Of a stretch of 64,000 nt of DNA, positions 27,741-36,951 are shown one piece after another. The translations under genes were made by a program, and so were the position numbers. Each line of letters opens with the position of its first letter. The stretch's first letter is position 1. The DNA comes from Alloscardovia omnicolens DSM 21503 (GTDB lineage Bacteria; Actinomycetota; Actinomycetes; Actinomycetales; Bifidobacteriaceae): the NCBI RefSeq assembly GCF_000420505.1, contig NZ_ATVB01000003.1:1-64000 (forward strand), in the 5' to 3' direction. The notes under the pieces were generated by a model. The model ran no database searches. It saw only the letters and a program-made list of their open reading frames with translations, and was not told where the DNA came from.

Positions 27741-27771
27741 AAAAACCGATGCTCATCGAGAACATCGGTTT
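27741..27771 (-). terminator. Terminator of the membrane protein gene at 27789
   Basis: AAACCGATG and CATCGGTTT pair around an 11-nt loop. The minus strand continues with a run of T, so it ends transcription coming from 28445 and isolates the argC promoter. Confidence 0.78.
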
Positions 27772-27788
27772 GTATATTCATACATATT

Positions 27789-28445
27789 TTATGCACCTAT
27801 ATGCGCACGAATCCATGCTGTCACCATATTGAGGAATTCTAATTCAGTCATTCCTGTAGCCACAATATAAGCGAATAATATTATCTGCAGAACACATAGA
27901 ATAATAGCAATAATAGCCAGCGTACGGCCTTTCATATGCAATATCTTGGTTCGGTTTAACGACATAATTGCCAAAAAGAGAGCCAAAAGAGTGGTCTGCG
28001 TAAAGAAAGAACCAATAAAAGCAATAATCGCATAGAAATCCCAACGACCATAAGCCGGGTTCTTCTTCGGATCATCTGGATCGAATTCAAAACGCTCAAA
28101 AGATGATGCAACAGGATTCCCATCGCGATCATAGAACTGAGGCGTATTCACATTATGAGACGTATAATCCGTATTAGCTGACTGTCCAGAGTGAGACTGC
28201 TGTCCATGTGCTTGATTATTACCCTGAGTAGAAGTGTCACTCGGAGCGCCAAAAGGACTAACCACCATAATGCGCTTCGACTTCGCCTGAGCTTTAGGCC
28301 CCTGGCTTGGTTCAGGCTTGCCGTACACATAAGGATCCCAACCAGGAAATTCGGATGCCAAACGACCGTAAGCAGGACCTGTCTGCTCTGCGTCTGTATC
28401 GTCAGTGTGCTTGGAATCATCAAGCGTGTTCAGATCGTCTGTCAT
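27789..28445 (-). CDS. Membrane protein with Gln/Ser-rich cytoplasmic region (DUF4190-like)
   Basis: A 218-residue protein. Residues 1-130 are hydrophilic and proline/glutamine/serine-rich (EFPGWDPYVYGKPEPS, NNQAHGQQSHSGQSAN). Two hydrophobic segments follow: WDFYAIIAFIGSFFTQTTLL continuing to FLAIMSL, and GRTLAIIAIILCVLQIILFA. This layout resembles DUF4190-type proteins, which are short two-helix membrane proteins with disordered tails; I am not certain of the family. ATG at 28445 is chosen over a codon two upstream. It follows pheT on the same strand, 61 nt after that stop. Confidence 0.7.
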   Translation of the reverse strand: MTDDLNTLDDSKHTDDTDAEQTGPAYGRLASEFPGWDPYVYGKPEPSQGPKAQAKSKRIMVVSPFGAPSDTSTQGNNQAHGQQSHSGQSANTDYTSHNVNTPQFYDRDGNPVASSFERFEFDPDDPKKNPAYGRWDFYAIIAFIGSFFTQTTLLALFLAIMSLNRTKILHMKGRTLAIIAIILCVLQIILFAYIVATGMTELEFLNMVTAWIRAHIGA

Positions 28446-28506
28446 GAACAATACCTTTTTCCTTCAGTTGGTTCCTTATGTATTTCCGTGCCAGTACGTA
28501 GCTTTA

Positions 28507-31104
28507 TTACGCGCGCAGCACAGCTCTTGCTGCTGCAGTAGCGTCAATAATAGCAGCACGCACAGCATCAGTATCTTCTGCTGTCAGTGTACGGTCAGCA
28601 GCACGCAATGTTACAGCGTATGCCAAAGATTTCTTCGCCTCACCCAAGCTGTCATCAGTAAAGACATCGAACAAAGTAATGGACTCAAGCAAATCTCCTG
28701 CAGCTGTACGAATAATATCGCTTAACTGTGCAGAAGTCATAGCTTGTGGAACCACAAAAGCGAAGTCCTGATGCACCGGAGGATAGCTCGACACTGGTCG
28801 TGCTTGTACAGGCTCGTAGGTGACCTCATCAAATACAGCATCCAAATCGAGCTCAAATGCAGCAGTATGAGCTGGCAATCCCAAGGACTCGTTAATACGA
28901 GGATGGAATTCGCCCACAATTCCTACTACACGCTCCCCTACCTTCACCTGTGCGAAACGACCAGGATGCCATGTTGCTGGAACATCATCACCGTGCAGCT
29001 GGTCTAACGTAAAGTTCGCAGCTAAACGCTCGGAAATACGGGTCACGGCTTCTACTACATCTGTCCAGTCAGCCGTGCGCTTCTCGCCCATCCAGCCTGT
29101 TTCTTGCACATCACCAGTGAGAATAGCAGCAACATGCAATGGCTGATATGGCAAACCTGCATCCAAAGCTGCCAACTGCTCATCGCTTGGACGAACCCCG
29201 CCAGGTAATGCAGGAATTGCTGGAGCTTGTGGATCCCATTCGAAAACATGACCTACTTCGTAGGAGCTTGCCTGTGGATTACCACGGCGAATATTGCGTT
29301 GAACGGTACGCATAAGGGTCAACAAGATGTCGCGGCGCAAATATGGACGGTCTCCTGCTAATGGATTAGCAAGTTCTACACTGATTGGCTTGATGGCATC
29401 AGCATCGTATGCGAAGTCCTTATAATCCTCGTCGCCCACAAACGGATAACTGATAGTTTCTGTTAAACCATATTCAGCTAATGTATCTGCTACTTGGCGA
29501 CGACGTAACTGTGAGTCTGTTAAGCCAGTCATAGATGTAGCAGGAACTGCTGGAACAGTTACAGCAATCTGGTCATAACCCACCAAACGAGCTACTTCTT
29601 CTACTAAATCGCAGGCTTCAGTAAGATCTGGACGCCAGCTTGGAACAGTAACAGACAAAACGCCTTCAGACACAGTACTTACGATGCTACCAATATCGCT
29701 AAGAATCTGTGCAATCTGTTCATCTGTGGTGGTTAAACCGGTTAAACGTGCCACCTCGGATGTGTGGAATTCAATAGTGCGGGGCTGTTCAGTGTTATTC
29801 ACATCTGTTGGATTCTCGCTGGCAACACCGCCGCAGACACCCATAAGCAATTCGATTGCTTCGAAGGCAGCAGCAGCTTGAAGCTGAGTATCTACTCCGC
29901 GCTCAAAACGACGGCTTGCTTCCGAAGGAATCTTATGGCGGCGAGCAGAGCGTGCAATAGAAATAGGGTCAAAGTGTGCTGCTTCAATCAGCACATTGGT
30001 GGTTTCTTCGGTAACTTCACCGTACAAACCACCCATAACGCCCGCAATACCGAGCACACGAGAACCACGCTCTCCGTTTGGAGAATCGGTAATCAGCAAA
30101 TCTTCGCTGACCAAGTCATGCCCTTTACCATCCAAAGTAACAAGCTTTTCGCCATCTACAGCGCGACGCACCACGATTGGCTGAACAATCTTATCGAGAT
30201 CGTATGCATGCAATGGCTGGCCTACATCAAGCATCACGTAGTTCGTAACATCCACTGCAGCTGAAATAGGACGCATACCCGAGCGCAGTAAACGCTGACG
30301 CATCTGATGAGTAGAACGACCTTCGCGATTAATACCCGTAAGAGTACGTGCATAAAAACGGTCACAGCCTGGAACACCGTGAATAGGATTGGTGTCGTCA
30401 ATAATAACCTCAACATCGCCATGTTCGCTTGCATGAAGCTGTTCGGCACGCTCAAGGTATGATGCTACAACATCGTTAAATTGAGCACCAGTAGAATGGT
30501 GGAATTCACGTGCAACACCGCGGTAGGAGAAGGCATAACCGCGATCTGGCGTAATATTAATTTCCAAAGTTGCTTCATTTAAGCCAAGCAATCCCAGCGC
30601 ATCGTCGCCAGGCTGGAGAGCCTCAACCTGCTCATCACTTAAACCATAATCATTGAGCACAATAATGCCATTGTGATCCGAACCCAATCCCAACTCGCGC
30701 TCAGATGCGCACATACCGTCAGAAATATGCCCATAGGTCTTGCGAGGCTCAATCTTAAAATCGCCAGGCAACACAGCCCCCGGCAGCGTCACAACCACCT
30801 TCTGACCAGCCGCAATATTAGGCGCTCCACACACAATACCGCGAGGAACCTTATTACCCTCCTCGTCAAGCACATTGTGTTCTCCCACGTCAATATGGCA
30901 CCAGTTAATAACCTTGCCATTCTTCTGCGGTTCAGGAGTCAAGTCAACAACATAACCCACAACAATAGGTCCGGTTACCTGAGAGGTATGAATCTCTTCC
31001 TCTTCCAAGCCTACCTTCACCAAATCAGCCGCAAGCTGCTCATAAGTTTCTTCAGCTGGCACGTCTACATGGTCGCGCAGCCAGTTCATATCAATAAGTG
31101 GCAT
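28507..31104 (-). CDS. pheT: Phenylalanyl-tRNA synthetase beta subunit
   Basis: An 865-residue beta subunit of the alpha2-beta2 enzyme. An N-terminal tRNA-binding-like domain (residues ~40-155, with VVTLPGAVLPGDFKI) is followed by the B3/B4 editing domain (GCDRFYARTLTGI), the B5 domain (EVARLTGLTTTDEQI), the catalytic-like core (RRQVADTLAEYGLTETISYPF), and a C-terminal ferredoxin-fold anticodon domain (VSSYPPVHQDFAFVVPQ). GGGAG lies before the ATG at 31104. It follows pheS by 3 nt. Confidence 0.96.
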   Translation of the reverse strand: MPLIDMNWLRDHVDVPAEETYEQLAADLVKVGLEEEEIHTSQVTGPIVVGYVVDLTPEPQKNGKVINWCHIDVGEHNVLDEEGNKVPRGIVCGAPNIAAGQKVVVTLPGAVLPGDFKIEPRKTYGHISDGMCASERELGLGSDHNGIIVLNDYGLSDEQVEALQPGDDALGLLGLNEATLEINITPDRGYAFSYRGVAREFHHSTGAQFNDVVASYLERAEQLHASEHGDVEVIIDDTNPIHGVPGCDRFYARTLTGINREGRSTHQMRQRLLRSGMRPISAAVDVTNYVMLDVGQPLHAYDLDKIVQPIVVRRAVDGEKLVTLDGKGHDLVSEDLLITDSPNGERGSRVLGIAGVMGGLYGEVTEETTNVLIEAAHFDPISIARSARRHKIPSEASRRFERGVDTQLQAAAAFEAIELLMGVCGGVASENPTDVNNTEQPRTIEFHTSEVARLTGLTTTDEQIAQILSDIGSIVSTVSEGVLSVTVPSWRPDLTEACDLVEEVARLVGYDQIAVTVPAVPATSMTGLTDSQLRRRQVADTLAEYGLTETISYPFVGDEDYKDFAYDADAIKPISVELANPLAGDRPYLRRDILLTLMRTVQRNIRRGNPQASSYEVGHVFEWDPQAPAIPALPGGVRPSDEQLAALDAGLPYQPLHVAAILTGDVQETGWMGEKRTADWTDVVEAVTRISERLAANFTLDQLHGDDVPATWHPGRFAQVKVGERVVGIVGEFHPRINESLGLPAHTAAFELDLDAVFDEVTYEPVQARPVSSYPPVHQDFAFVVPQAMTSAQLSDIIRTAAGDLLESITLFDVFTDDSLGEAKKSLAYAVTLRAADRTLTAEDTDAVRAAIIDATAAARAVLRA

Positions 31105-31107
31105 CTT

Positions 31108-32175
31108 TTACTCTCCCATCGCAAACTGCTGGCTGAAACGCACATCTCCCTCAACGAGATCGTGCATATCGTTAATATCGTGACGCAGCAGCAAAGTACG
31201 TTCCATACCCACGCCAAAAGCAAAACCGGAATACACATCAGGATCAATTCCCGCAGAGCGCAGCACATTCGGATTCACCATGCCGCAACCGCCCCACTCA
31301 ATCCAACCAGGACCGCCCTTCTTATCTGGGAACCATAAATCCATTTCTGCGCTTGGCTCAGTAAATGGGAAGTAACTTGGACGCAAGCGAGTCTTTGCTT
31401 CAGGACCAAACATAGCCACAGCAAGCTTATCTAAAACGCCCTTCAAATCTGCCATCGTCAAGCCTTTATCTACAGCTAAAGCTTCACACTGATGGAAAAC
31501 AGGGGTATGTGTAGCATCCAATTCATCGGTGCGGAACACGCGACCTGGGCACGCAATATACAGTGGCACACCGCGCGAGAGCAAAGAACGCGCCTGAACC
31601 GGCGAAGTATGGGTACGCATAACCATGTTAGACCCCACAAAACCAGCGGAATCTTTCGCCTGATTACCCTTAATATAGAAGGTATCTTGCATCTGACGAG
31701 CAGGATGATCTGGACCAAAGTTCAAGGCATCGAAATCATGCCATTCAGTTTCAACTTCTGGACCTTCAGCAATTTGCCAGCCCATCGATACAAAGAAGTC
31801 TTCCACATCTTCAAGCAACTTTGGCAAAGGATGACGCGCTCCTAAAGGATTGCGGCGCACTGGCTGAGTCATATCCACAGTTTCTGCCGCTAATGCAATA
31901 CGCTCAGCCTCTTCTTTTAGCGCAGTCTCACGCTGAGCATATGCACGCCCAAAATCAGCGCGAAGTTTGCCCACAACTTTGCCGGCTTCCTTCTTCTGAT
32001 CTGCGGCCAAAGAACCAATTGCTTTGCTAGCTTGAGCCATTGCAGAGTTATTGCCCGCATATTCGCTTCGAATTGCATGTAACTCATCGAGAGTTGCAGC
32101 ACTGTTGAGCTTGCCAATGCCTTCTTGAACAGCAGCTTGCACTGCTGCAGCATCGAACTGAATATTATCAGCCAC
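31108..32175 (-). CDS. pheS: Phenylalanyl-tRNA synthetase alpha subunit
   Basis: A 355-residue class II synthetase subunit. It shows the conserved HPARQMQDTFYI region, FHQCEALAVDKGLTMADLKG, FPFTEPSAEMD (motif 2 region), and motif 3 GFAFGVGMERTLLLRHDI. An N-terminal helical arm (residues ~10-90) binds tRNA. The open frame reaches 32238, but the GTG at 32175 has GGGAAGG upstream and fits the family start. It forms an operon with pheT. I saw no T-box. Confidence 0.95.
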   Translation of the reverse strand: MADNIQFDAAAVQAAVQEGIGKLNSAATLDELHAIRSEYAGNNSAMAQASKAIGSLAADQKKEAGKVVGKLRADFGRAYAQRETALKEEAERIALAAETVDMTQPVRRNPLGARHPLPKLLEDVEDFFVSMGWQIAEGPEVETEWHDFDALNFGPDHPARQMQDTFYIKGNQAKDSAGFVGSNMVMRTHTSPVQARSLLSRGVPLYIACPGRVFRTDELDATHTPVFHQCEALAVDKGLTMADLKGVLDKLAVAMFGPEAKTRLRPSYFPFTEPSAEMDLWFPDKKGGPGWIEWGGCGMVNPNVLRSAGIDPDVYSGFAFGVGMERTLLLRHDINDMHDLVEGDVRFSQQFAMGE

Positions 32176-32298
32176 TTGCTTATACCTTCCCTTAGAACAG
32201 TCTGTATGCCATTTTTCCTTTTGGCTTAGACTTTCCACAGCCTGTGTATTGTCTTGTGTCTAGGAATTATTCTTCGTGATTTTTTACTGCGCGCACGT

Positions 32299-33150
32299 TT
32301 ACTCAGTAGGAGTATCGCGCATATGCATGGCGAAAGAATACAGCATAATGGACGCACTCATAGCCACATTAAGAGATTCCGCTTTTCCATATAATGGAAT
32401 AATGGCTGCACGATCGCACTGATTAACGATATCTGCAGGTAAACCACGCGCCTCGTTTCCGAAAAGTATAACGTTCGCTTGACGCTTATCTGTGTAAGTT
32501 AAAGCCTGCTGAAGAGGAACAACAGGAGTGCTGTCTGTTCCGTAAATTTCCGCTGCTGTTATGCAGGCTGACCGTGCGCGCATAACCTCGAAAAACTCTT
32601 CCTCGCGTGCATAGAACACGGGGATGTGGAAGAGAGAGCCTGCTGTAGAGCGCACAACTTTCGGATTAGTAATATCAACGCAATCGCCCACTAAAACTAC
32701 TGCTTGACATCCACTAGCATCGGCTGCGCGAATAATAGTTCCCGCATTACCCGGATCGCGTAACTGCCAACAAGCAGCGCTTAGACTGCCAGCATCTGTT
32801 TGAAACTCGTCTGCAGAACGCACAACTGCTTCCATGTGTACAACTGCCGCAATGCCTTGGCAATCAGAGCTGATGGCATGCATTACTTTGTCTGTTGCCT
32901 GATGAACATACAGGTTTTTATCTATTGATTCGCGCACGACCGCACGCAAAACCTCGGATGTAGCGTAATCATTGCGCACATAGATATCGCGCACACTGTC
33001 GGCAGCATAACGCACAGCTTCACGCACTGCTTGAGGACCTTCAACGAGAAATAATCCGCTCCTTTTGCGCGCTTTACGGTTTATTAAATCTGATACAAGA
33101 CGCACTCGTTGAGCTTGAAGGTTGTCCATAATATCGCGATGCAATGGCAT
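32299..33150 (-). CDS. TrmH/SpoU family RNA 2'-O-methyltransferase
   Basis: A 283-residue SPOUT methyltransferase. Motif 1 is RDPGNAGTIIRAADASG, motif 2 is VDITNPKVVRSTAGSLFHIPV (within that run), and motif 3 is IPLYGKAESLNVAMSASIML. The N-terminal substrate-binding part includes RKRSGLFLVEGPQAVREAV. The frame is open to 33399, but sequence upstream of MPLHRDIMDN has no family similarity and lacks a good start, so 33150 is chosen. The ribosome site is weak. It modifies a ribose 2'-OH in rRNA or tRNA; the target position is not deducible. Confidence 0.88.
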   Translation of the reverse strand: MPLHRDIMDNLQAQRVRLVSDLINRKARKRSGLFLVEGPQAVREAVRYAADSVRDIYVRNDYATSEVLRAVVRESIDKNLYVHQATDKVMHAISSDCQGIAAVVHMEAVVRSADEFQTDAGSLSAACWQLRDPGNAGTIIRAADASGCQAVVLVGDCVDITNPKVVRSTAGSLFHIPVFYAREEEFFEVMRARSACITAAEIYGTDSTPVVPLQQALTYTDKRQANVILFGNEARGLPADIVNQCDRAAIIPLYGKAESLNVAMSASIMLYSFAMHMRDTPTE

Positions 33151-33411
33151 GACTATATCTGCTTTCTTCTCAGGTACAAGTGAGGTCACAAAAGTATGCA
33201 TGTATTCTATGAAGTATTGTAGCGGTTTGACTGATTTCGCGTGGCGGATAGCAGCTTCTATGTGAGTTTCGAGGTTGTTAAGGTTGTCTATGATGCAGTA
33301 CTGATATGAGTTAGATTGAGGGGAGCGCGAACGTTTTCTGGTTATAGCGTCCACATTGTCAGCGTTGCACGCGCACCTACGCCGTAAACCTGAACTCAAC
33401 CTCGCTAAATA

Positions 33412-33764
33412 GGCTCTTCGAACTTAGCAGGGTTAAGCAGAAGATGTTGCCCAGTAGGTTCCAGTTGATTCCTCCGGCTGTCATGTGTCGAGACATCGTT
33501 GCCATGTGAATGTGCTTTGGTTTATTTTCCTTTTGTCGTCATGAGTGAACAGCCCTCGTTATGCGTAAAGTCGATACGCGCAACCGATATGCCAGTTTTG
33601 AAGCCATTTTTGCGCATCAAAACTGGCATAACAGGTGTATGAATCGGTTAAGCCAGTATATGTGAGAGCATAGCTCTCCGAATTTAACGCAGTATGAAGC
33701 CTGATTGTGAGGAACAGCCGCTAGTCACACACCTGCAACCTAAAACCCCGCTAAGTCCGAAGCT
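33412..33764 (-). ncRNA. Structured dispersed element, copy 2 (candidate ncRNA or MITE)
   Basis: The second copy of the element at 10066-10385, in the same orientation, with long near-identical blocks (for example GATACGCGCAACCGATATGC, and ATAACAGRTGTATGAATCGG near the middle). Its terminal arms CTTCGAACTTAGCAGGGTT and AACCCCGCTAAGTCCGAAG differ in two places that become G-U pairs on the minus strand. The outer bases differ from copy 1 yet still pair. The internal stem TATGCCAGTTTTGA/TCAAAACTGGCATA is perfect here. The AT-rich middle (about 33510-33565) is longer than in copy 1. The mini-ORF start seen in copy 1 is CTG here. Confidence 0.6.
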
Positions 33765-33795
33765 CCGCTACATATCGACCGAACTTCAGCGGATA

Positions 33796-33846
33796 CAATT
33801 GCGCCCTACCGCCGCTGTGTAATGAGCACACGGTAGAGCACAATTG
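33796..33846. terminator. Inverted-repeat hairpin downstream of the fused ECF gene
   Basis: CAATTG at both ends (33796 and 33841) encloses CTACC/GGTAG and GTGT/ACAC arms. It lies 50 bp after the stop of the gene at 33896 and before element copy 2. No clear T tract follows, so its role as a terminator is uncertain. Confidence 0.35.
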
Positions 33847-33895
33847 CCAGTTAATTTAGGAAGGAATATATGAGTTTGTGCTTATGTTTTCTTTC

Positions 33896-36037
33896 TTACA
33901 CAAATTTGCCAAAAAGATTAAGCATTCCTGTGTAATACGCAGCAATCAGTCCTATCACAGGAATAAGAATGCTGATAACAAAAGCTATAACATCGCGCGT
34001 ATGCATGCGTGATATGCGCACATTTGTTCGTTTATATGGTGCTCCAAATGCGCGTGCTTGCATAACTATGGCGAGCATCGTGGAGCGTCGAATAGCCAAA
34101 ATAAGAATATTCAACGCATCATTCTTATATTTTTGAATCTTCGATTGCGATTGTATTCCTCGAATACGGCGTGCTTGATGTATGGACTCCATATCCTCTT
34201 GCAGTAAAGGAAGTAAGCGGAAACCTGCGAGCGCCGCATACACAAAACGGTCAGACATTTTCAGCTTTTGCACAAAAGCATCAGCTAAATCTGTTGGATC
34301 CATGCGCATGACTAGGGTTACAGCCGGAACTCCCATAGCAAGCACACGGATTGCTGTGGCGGCAGCCAACATCACGTTATGATCCTTATTATAAATAGCC
34401 ACAGAAATGAAGGCCCCTGCAGCTCCAATAAGGATTGGCCACGTATACCTTAATACCGTACGAGGAGTAAAACCGAGAGCAAAAATAGCTATTAAAGATA
34501 GAACAAGAGCAGTGCTTGACGAAACAATATCCAGCGAGAAAATCAGTGGAAGACCAACAAAAAGTCCAGCAAATAAACGCGTTACTGGGTTAAGGCTTGC
34601 CACTATAGCAGACTGACTTTCGTTACGTAGCTGCTTATTCTCGTAGGAATCAGGATTCGCTTCAATCACTACTTCTACAGCACCAAGCGCATCAATAAAC
34701 GCACGGTCATGCGTCACAGTAATAATGCAGGTTCCGTTATCGCGTAACTGAGCGAACATACGCACCAATGCTAACCATGTTTGAGGATCTTGACCATATG
34801 TTGGTTCGTCCACAATCATAATCTGAGGTTTTACTTCAATCGCGCACGCAACGGTTAAGCGGCGCTTCTGCCCGCCTGAAAGCGAATATGGATTATGATC
34901 GACCTGCTCGAGCAAATCATAATAATCCAAACGCTCCTTCGCCATCTGAGCCAGCTCGTCCGCGCTCGCCTCGCTGTGCGAGATGCGCAAAGCGCTTATC
35001 ATTTCGTCACGCACGGAACTCGTAACAAACTGATGCTCCGGATTTTGGAAAACGTATTGAATGCGCTGAGCCAGTTCTTTGGTATTCCATTTCGAAGGTT
35101 CAGCACTTTGAGCAGTTCCACGAACCGTGTCGCTTGCACGAACCGCACCGCTCAGCTCTGGCCGCAAACCCGCTAAAGTAAGCGACAGTGTCGTTTTACC
35201 CGCTCCGTTTACGCCAGTAAGAGCCGTGATTGTTCCACTATTAAATGTATGGCTAAACGGGTAAGAAATCTGCTCACCCTCATAGCCAAAACATAAATTG
35301 TCGGCTATTAACGCAGCCGACGTACCCTCTTCTGTAGCCGGAGCATACTGTCCTGCATATTCTTCTAATTCAATCGGCTCTCCCAGAGCAACGTGTCTAT
35401 CCATATGAGGAATCCACTGCCCTATATTATGATCCACCACAATAAGGGTGGCACCAGTTTGTGTAGCAGCATCCAGAATGGACGACACCACACGCTCGAT
35501 TCCATCAGGATCGAGATTAGCTGTTGGCTCATCGCATACAATCACATCGGGGCGCATCGCCATAATACTGGCCACAGATAAACGTTGCGTTTGCCCTCCT
35601 GAGAGGCGCTGCGCTAAACGAGCTGGCTCGATACCGTGCGCAGGATCTAAATCAACCGTTGCTAAAGCGCTATCGCAGCGTTGAATAATTTCTGATCGGT
35701 CTACGCCCAAATTTTCTGCACCAAAAGTGGCGTTATCCATAACACGAGCAAAAATTACTTGACTTTCTGGGTCTTGCATAATCATGCCCACACGGCCGCG
35801 CGCTTTAAGAGCAGGAACGCCGTCTATGGTAATCGTTCCGCGCATCTCGCCGCCATCTTCGGCATCACCCAAAATACCGGTAATACCTTGAAGCAGCGTG
35901 CTTTTGCCCCATCCGGAGCGGCCAGTGAGCAAAACTTTCTCCCCAGCCGCCACGTTCAGGCTTAAATCATCAACCGCCCAACCCTCATTTAACGGGTAAC
36001 GATATGACCAATGGTTAACGTCTACTCGAGAAGCCAC
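33896..36037 (-). CDS. Fused ECF transporter: ATPase-ATPase-transmembrane (YkoD-YkoC type), HMP/thiamine
   Basis: A 713-residue fusion. The first ABC domain (residues ~1-230) has Walker A GRSGWGKSTLLQG, signature RLSGGQTQRLS, and Walker B VIVCDEPTANLDPDG. The second ABC domain (~235-460) has GVNGAGKTTLSLTL, YSLSGGQKRRLTV, and IMIVDEPTYGQDPQT. The C-terminal ~220 residues are a T component with several membrane segments and the coupling-helix motifs ARRIRGIQS and QARAFGAPY. GTG starts directly after the ykoE TAA. In ECF systems the two ATPases and T protein are usually separate; here all three are one chain, leaving only the S component separate. It powers HMP or thiamine uptake. Confidence 0.92.
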   Translation of the reverse strand: MASRVDVNHWSYRYPLNEGWAVDDLSLNVAAGEKVLLTGRSGWGKSTLLQGITGILGDAEDGGEMRGTITIDGVPALKARGRVGMIMQDPESQVIFARVMDNATFGAENLGVDRSEIIQRCDSALATVDLDPAHGIEPARLAQRLSGGQTQRLSVASIMAMRPDVIVCDEPTANLDPDGIERVVSSILDAATQTGATLIVVDHNIGQWIPHMDRHVALGEPIELEEYAGQYAPATEEGTSAALIADNLCFGYEGEQISYPFSHTFNSGTITALTGVNGAGKTTLSLTLAGLRPELSGAVRASDTVRGTAQSAEPSKWNTKELAQRIQYVFQNPEHQFVTSSVRDEMISALRISHSEASADELAQMAKERLDYYDLLEQVDHNPYSLSGGQKRRLTVACAIEVKPQIMIVDEPTYGQDPQTWLALVRMFAQLRDNGTCIITVTHDRAFIDALGAVEVVIEANPDSYENKQLRNESQSAIVASLNPVTRLFAGLFVGLPLIFSLDIVSSSTALVLSLIAIFALGFTPRTVLRYTWPILIGAAGAFISVAIYNKDHNVMLAAATAIRVLAMGVPAVTLVMRMDPTDLADAFVQKLKMSDRFVYAALAGFRLLPLLQEDMESIHQARRIRGIQSQSKIQKYKNDALNILILAIRRSTMLAIVMQARAFGAPYKRTNVRISRMHTRDVIAFVISILIPVIGLIAAYYTGMLNLFGKFV

Positions 36038-36667
36038 TTATGCGTTAGCCTTCTGCTTGTTGCGCACATCGCGGCCGGACTCGAAGTGATCGAGAGCGCC
36101 CGTTGCAGCAATACCCAAGTAAAGCCACCAGGTGAACACACCAGCTACGATAGCGCCGGACAGAATCGTGGTAACCAAGTTAGCGAAACCGTAGGTACCG
36201 TTCCAATCGATAGCCTGCAAGTTAGTAAAGAAGGAATATGCCCAGCAAGCAACACCGGAGACTGCACCAGAAATAGTGGTAATCCAAATATTCCATACCT
36301 TGTAGAGCACTGCTGTAAAGACGATTTCTGCAGCTACACCCTGAGCCAAAGCAACGAGGAAGGTTGCTGTACCACCCCACTGGTTACCCAGCAAAGCTTC
36401 GACAACACCAGCAACAACTTCTGCGTAAATCGCAGCACCTGGCTTGCGCACGATAATCAAAGCCAAAGGACCAGCAAACAGCCAGAAGCCGTTAATAACA
36501 CCCCACAAACCAGGGATAAAGGAATCCAAAGCAGATACTGGACCATAAGCCAAAGCAGCCAGCCAGTAAATAAGCGAAGATGCTACAGCAATAACGCTGG
36601 CTACAGTAATATCGACAACGCGCCACTTAAGATTTGGCTTTTCAGATACGGTTGAAGAAGAATTCAT
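36038..36667 (-). CDS. ykoE: ECF transporter S component, HMP/thiamine (YkoE family)
   Basis: A 209-residue protein with about five or six hydrophobic segments (for example ITVASVIAVASSLIYWLAAL, AIYAEVVAGVVEALLGNQWGG within a longer run, and AIVAGVFTWWLYLGIAATGA). It matches the YkoE family of substrate-binding membrane proteins for thiamine precursors. AGGAGG lies before the ATG. A TPP riboswitch precedes it, so it is switched off when thiamine is plentiful. It forms a two-gene operon with the fused ATPase-ATPase-T gene. Confidence 0.92.
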   Translation of the reverse strand: MNSSSTVSEKPNLKWRVVDITVASVIAVASSLIYWLAALAYGPVSALDSFIPGLWGVINGFWLFAGPLALIIVRKPGAAIYAEVVAGVVEALLGNQWGGTATFLVALAQGVAAEIVFTAVLYKVWNIWITTISGAVSGVACWAYSFFTNLQAIDWNGTYGFANLVTTILSGAIVAGVFTWWLYLGIAATGALDHFESGRDVRNKQKANA

Positions 36668-36734
36668 AAGTGCCTCCTATGATCTGTCGTCATACGCACA
36701 TCCCCGTGATGCGCGTGAGGCACGGGTTAAGATG

Positions 36735-36868
36735 ACATCCGTTGCTAGCATTACCTAGTAAACGTTCAATCGGTCAGAATTCGCTCTCATTATGTTATTG
36801 TTTTTGCGGCGAACGAATTCATATCTCAGCCGTACCCACTCTTCATGCATAGGCACAGCACCCGTGTC
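36735..36868 (-). promoter_or_regulatory. TPP riboswitch (THI element), ykoE operon
   Basis: The minus strand has ACGGGTGCT, GGCTGAGATA, a long extra arm GAATTCGTTCGCC...GCGAATTC, then GACCGATTGAACG, and CTAGGTAATGCTAGC, matching the order of TPP aptamer elements. It is longer than the copy at 18456 because of the extra helix (P3a type). Between the aptamer and ykoE, CCCGTG/CACGGG form a hairpin, and GTGC there could instead pair with the GGCAC of the ribosome site, a possible expression platform acting on translation. Confidence 0.85.
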
Positions 36869-36889
36869 GATTAGCCACTATAGCAATAT

Positions 36890-36920
36890 GGGACGAATAT
36901 CCTCGTGGAATATTCGTCCC
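36890..36920 (-). terminator. Hairpin after the M20 peptidase gene
   Basis: GGGACGAATAT and ATATTCGTCCC form a perfect 11-bp stem with a 9-nt loop, 31 bp after the M20 stop and just before the ykoE riboswitch. The T tract is poor. Confidence 0.65.
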
Positions 36921-36951
36921 ATGCGTGGGGCACTGTGGTGTTACTTGCGCT

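Noticed and set aside
33151-33399. Longer start for the SpoU methyltransferase
   Set aside because: The extra 83 residues contain a Cys/Arg-rich random-looking start and no similarity to family N termini.
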